NCBI GenBank assembly: GCA_039182125.1
Contig: JBCDCH010000043.1
Span: 1 to 34,223 of the forward strand
Direction of reading: 5' to 3'
DNA: 34,223 bases
Source: Planctomycetota bacterium
GTDB taxonomy: Bacteria > Planctomycetota > Phycisphaerae > Tepidisphaerales > Tepidisphaeraceae
Part shown: positions 33,247 to 34,223 of the stretch, one piece after another
Layout: every line of letters starts with the position of its first letter
Position numbering within the stretch: position 1 is the first letter of the stretch
The notes under the pieces: model-generated
What the model saw: the letters and a program-made list of their open reading frames with translations, nothing else
What the model was told of the DNA's origin: nothing
The model's database searches: none
Translations under genes and position numbers: made by a program

Positions 33247-34223
33247 GTGCTGCTATCGGCGGAGAACATTCAACTTGCGTTCGGTGCGCGAAAAATCCTC
33301 GACGGCGTGTCGTTGCGACTCGATGCCGGCGAACGTGTGGGGCTAATCGGTCCCAACGGCGCGGGCAAGTCGACGCTGATCCGCGTCATCACCAAGGCAC
33401 TACAACCCGACGCCGGCAATGTCACGCTGGCCCGTGGTGCAACGATGGGCTTGCTCGAGCAGGACCCGAAGTTCACGCCTGGCGAGACGCTGATCGACGC
33501 GGCCGAGGATGCGTTCGAGGAGCTGCACCAACTCGCGCACGAGATGCGCGAGTTGGAGCACCGGATGGCCGACGCCGGCGACGACCTCGACGCGGTGTTG
33601 AAGAAGTACGAGCAGACGCAGGCGGCGTTCGATCATGCCGGAGGTCACGCGTGGCGGCACAAACTTGAGGCGGCGCTGCATGGCGTCGGGCTGCCGGACG
33701 CGGACTGGGAGAAGGACGTCGACGTCCTCAGCGGCGGTCAACGGTCGCGACTTGCGTTGGCGAAGCTGCTGGTGCAGGAGCCGGACGTGTTGCTGCTCGA
33801 CGAGCCGACCAACCACCTGGACCTACAGGCGGTTGACTGGCTTGAGGATTTCCTGAAGCGGTACACCGGCGCGGTGCTGATCATCAGCCACGACCGCGAA
33901 CTGCTCGACAAACTCGCGACGCGCATCGTCCACCTGCAAAACGGCACCGCCAAGAGCTACCCCGGCAACTACGAGGCGTACATCGAGCAACGCGCCCTCG
34001 ACGAGCTCAGCCAGCAGCGGGCCTTCGACAAACAGCAGGCGGACATCGCCAAGCAGCAGGAGTACATCCGACGGTTCAAGGCAGGCCAACGCGCCAAGGA
34101 AGCCCGCGGCCGCGAGACCCGGCTCAACCGTTTCCTCAAGTCCGACGCCGTCCTCGACACCGTCCGCAGCGACGATCAGGCCCGACTCAAACTCGCCGGT
34201 GCCGCCAAGCCGAACACCATCGC
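33247..34223 (+). CDS. ABC-F family ATPase, partial (cut by the window end)
   Basis: A soluble tandem ATPase of the ABC-F type, whose members act on ribosomes (Uup, YheS/EttA or antibiotic-resistance types), here open at the 3' end with 325 residues visible. The first nucleotide-binding domain has GPNGAGKST (35-43), the LSGGQRSRLALAKLL signature, VLLLDEPTNHLDL and SHDRELLD. The linker region (DKQQADIAKQQEYIRRFKAGQRAKEARGRE) is the charged ABC-F inter-domain extension. Start GTG 33247 lies 20 bases after the lpxD stop without a clear SD. Which ABC-F subgroup it belongs to cannot be said without the second domain. Confidence 0.9.
   Translation, partial: MLLSAENIQLAFGARKILDGVSLRLDAGERVGLIGPNGAGKSTLIRVITKALQPDAGNVTLARGATMGLLEQDPKFTPGETLIDAAEDAFEELHQLAHEMRELEHRMADAGDDLDAVLKKYEQTQAAFDHAGGHAWRHKLEAALHGVGLPDADWEKDVDVLSGGQRSRLALAKLLVQEPDVLLLDEPTNHLDLQAVDWLEDFLKRYTGAVLIISHDRELLDKLATRIVHLQNGTAKSYPGNYEAYIEQRALDELSQQRAFDKQQADIAKQQEYIRRFKAGQRAKEARGRETRLNRFLKSDAVLDTVRSDDQARLKLAGAAKPNTI

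Overview
The window is high-GC (about 65% where counted), Gram-negative-type bacterial DNA. It most likely comes from a planctomycete of the Phycisphaerae kind. Supporting this are the gene order of a long flagellar cluster that includes an FlbD-like gene and a MotE-like coiled-coil protein, an lpxD gene for lipid A, several secreted hydrolases with short signal peptides, and imperfect palindromic repeats between genes. The taxonomic placement is inference. No rRNA, tRNA, CRISPR array, phage, transposase or replication origin was seen.

Layout. (1) Positions 1-13436, minus strand: a collinear flagellar cluster. Read 5' to 3' it is an NtrC-type response regulator, flgB, flgC, fliE, fliF, fliG, fliH, fliI, fliJ, a motE-like gene, fliK, flgD, flgE, flbD and fliL. 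It covers the rod, MS ring, C ring, export ATPase complex, hook and hook-length control. fliL runs into a perfect 101-bp inverted repeat at the window edge, which looks like a fold-back (assembly or library) chimera. (2) 13533-17659, minus: a GH63-type glycosidase overlapping an orphan sugar-type ABC ATPase. (3) 17758-21840: a two-module AsnC/siroheme-decarboxylase-like protein (+), glucokinase (-), an unknown polytopic membrane protein (+) and a Mug-type DNA glycosylase (-), arranged as convergent and divergent pairs. (4) 21970-29134, minus: a secreted S10 carboxypeptidase and a secreted phosphoesterase-LamG protein, then metF, a tiny membrane protein and a PcrA/UvrD helicase. (5) 29270-30535, plus: a secreted phytase-like (esterase-like) protein, flanked on both sides by related cloverleaf-like palindromes, with an internal low-GC patch. 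(6) 30681-34223: xylulokinase (-), divergent from lpxD (+), then an ABC-F ATPase (+) cut by the window end.

How they fit together. Region 1 makes one flagellar basal body and hook and carries its own regulator. Regions 2 and 3 plus xylB suggest carbohydrate uptake and phosphorylation. Region 4 and the phytase-like gene suggest extracytoplasmic degradation of peptides and phosphate esters. The points most worth a second look are the flagellar regulator without the sigma-54-contacting GAFTGA loop, the paired cloverleaf palindromes around a compositionally mosaic gene, and the NirDL-like fusion protein with no heme genes beside it. No wholly new multi-gene system could be demonstrated.
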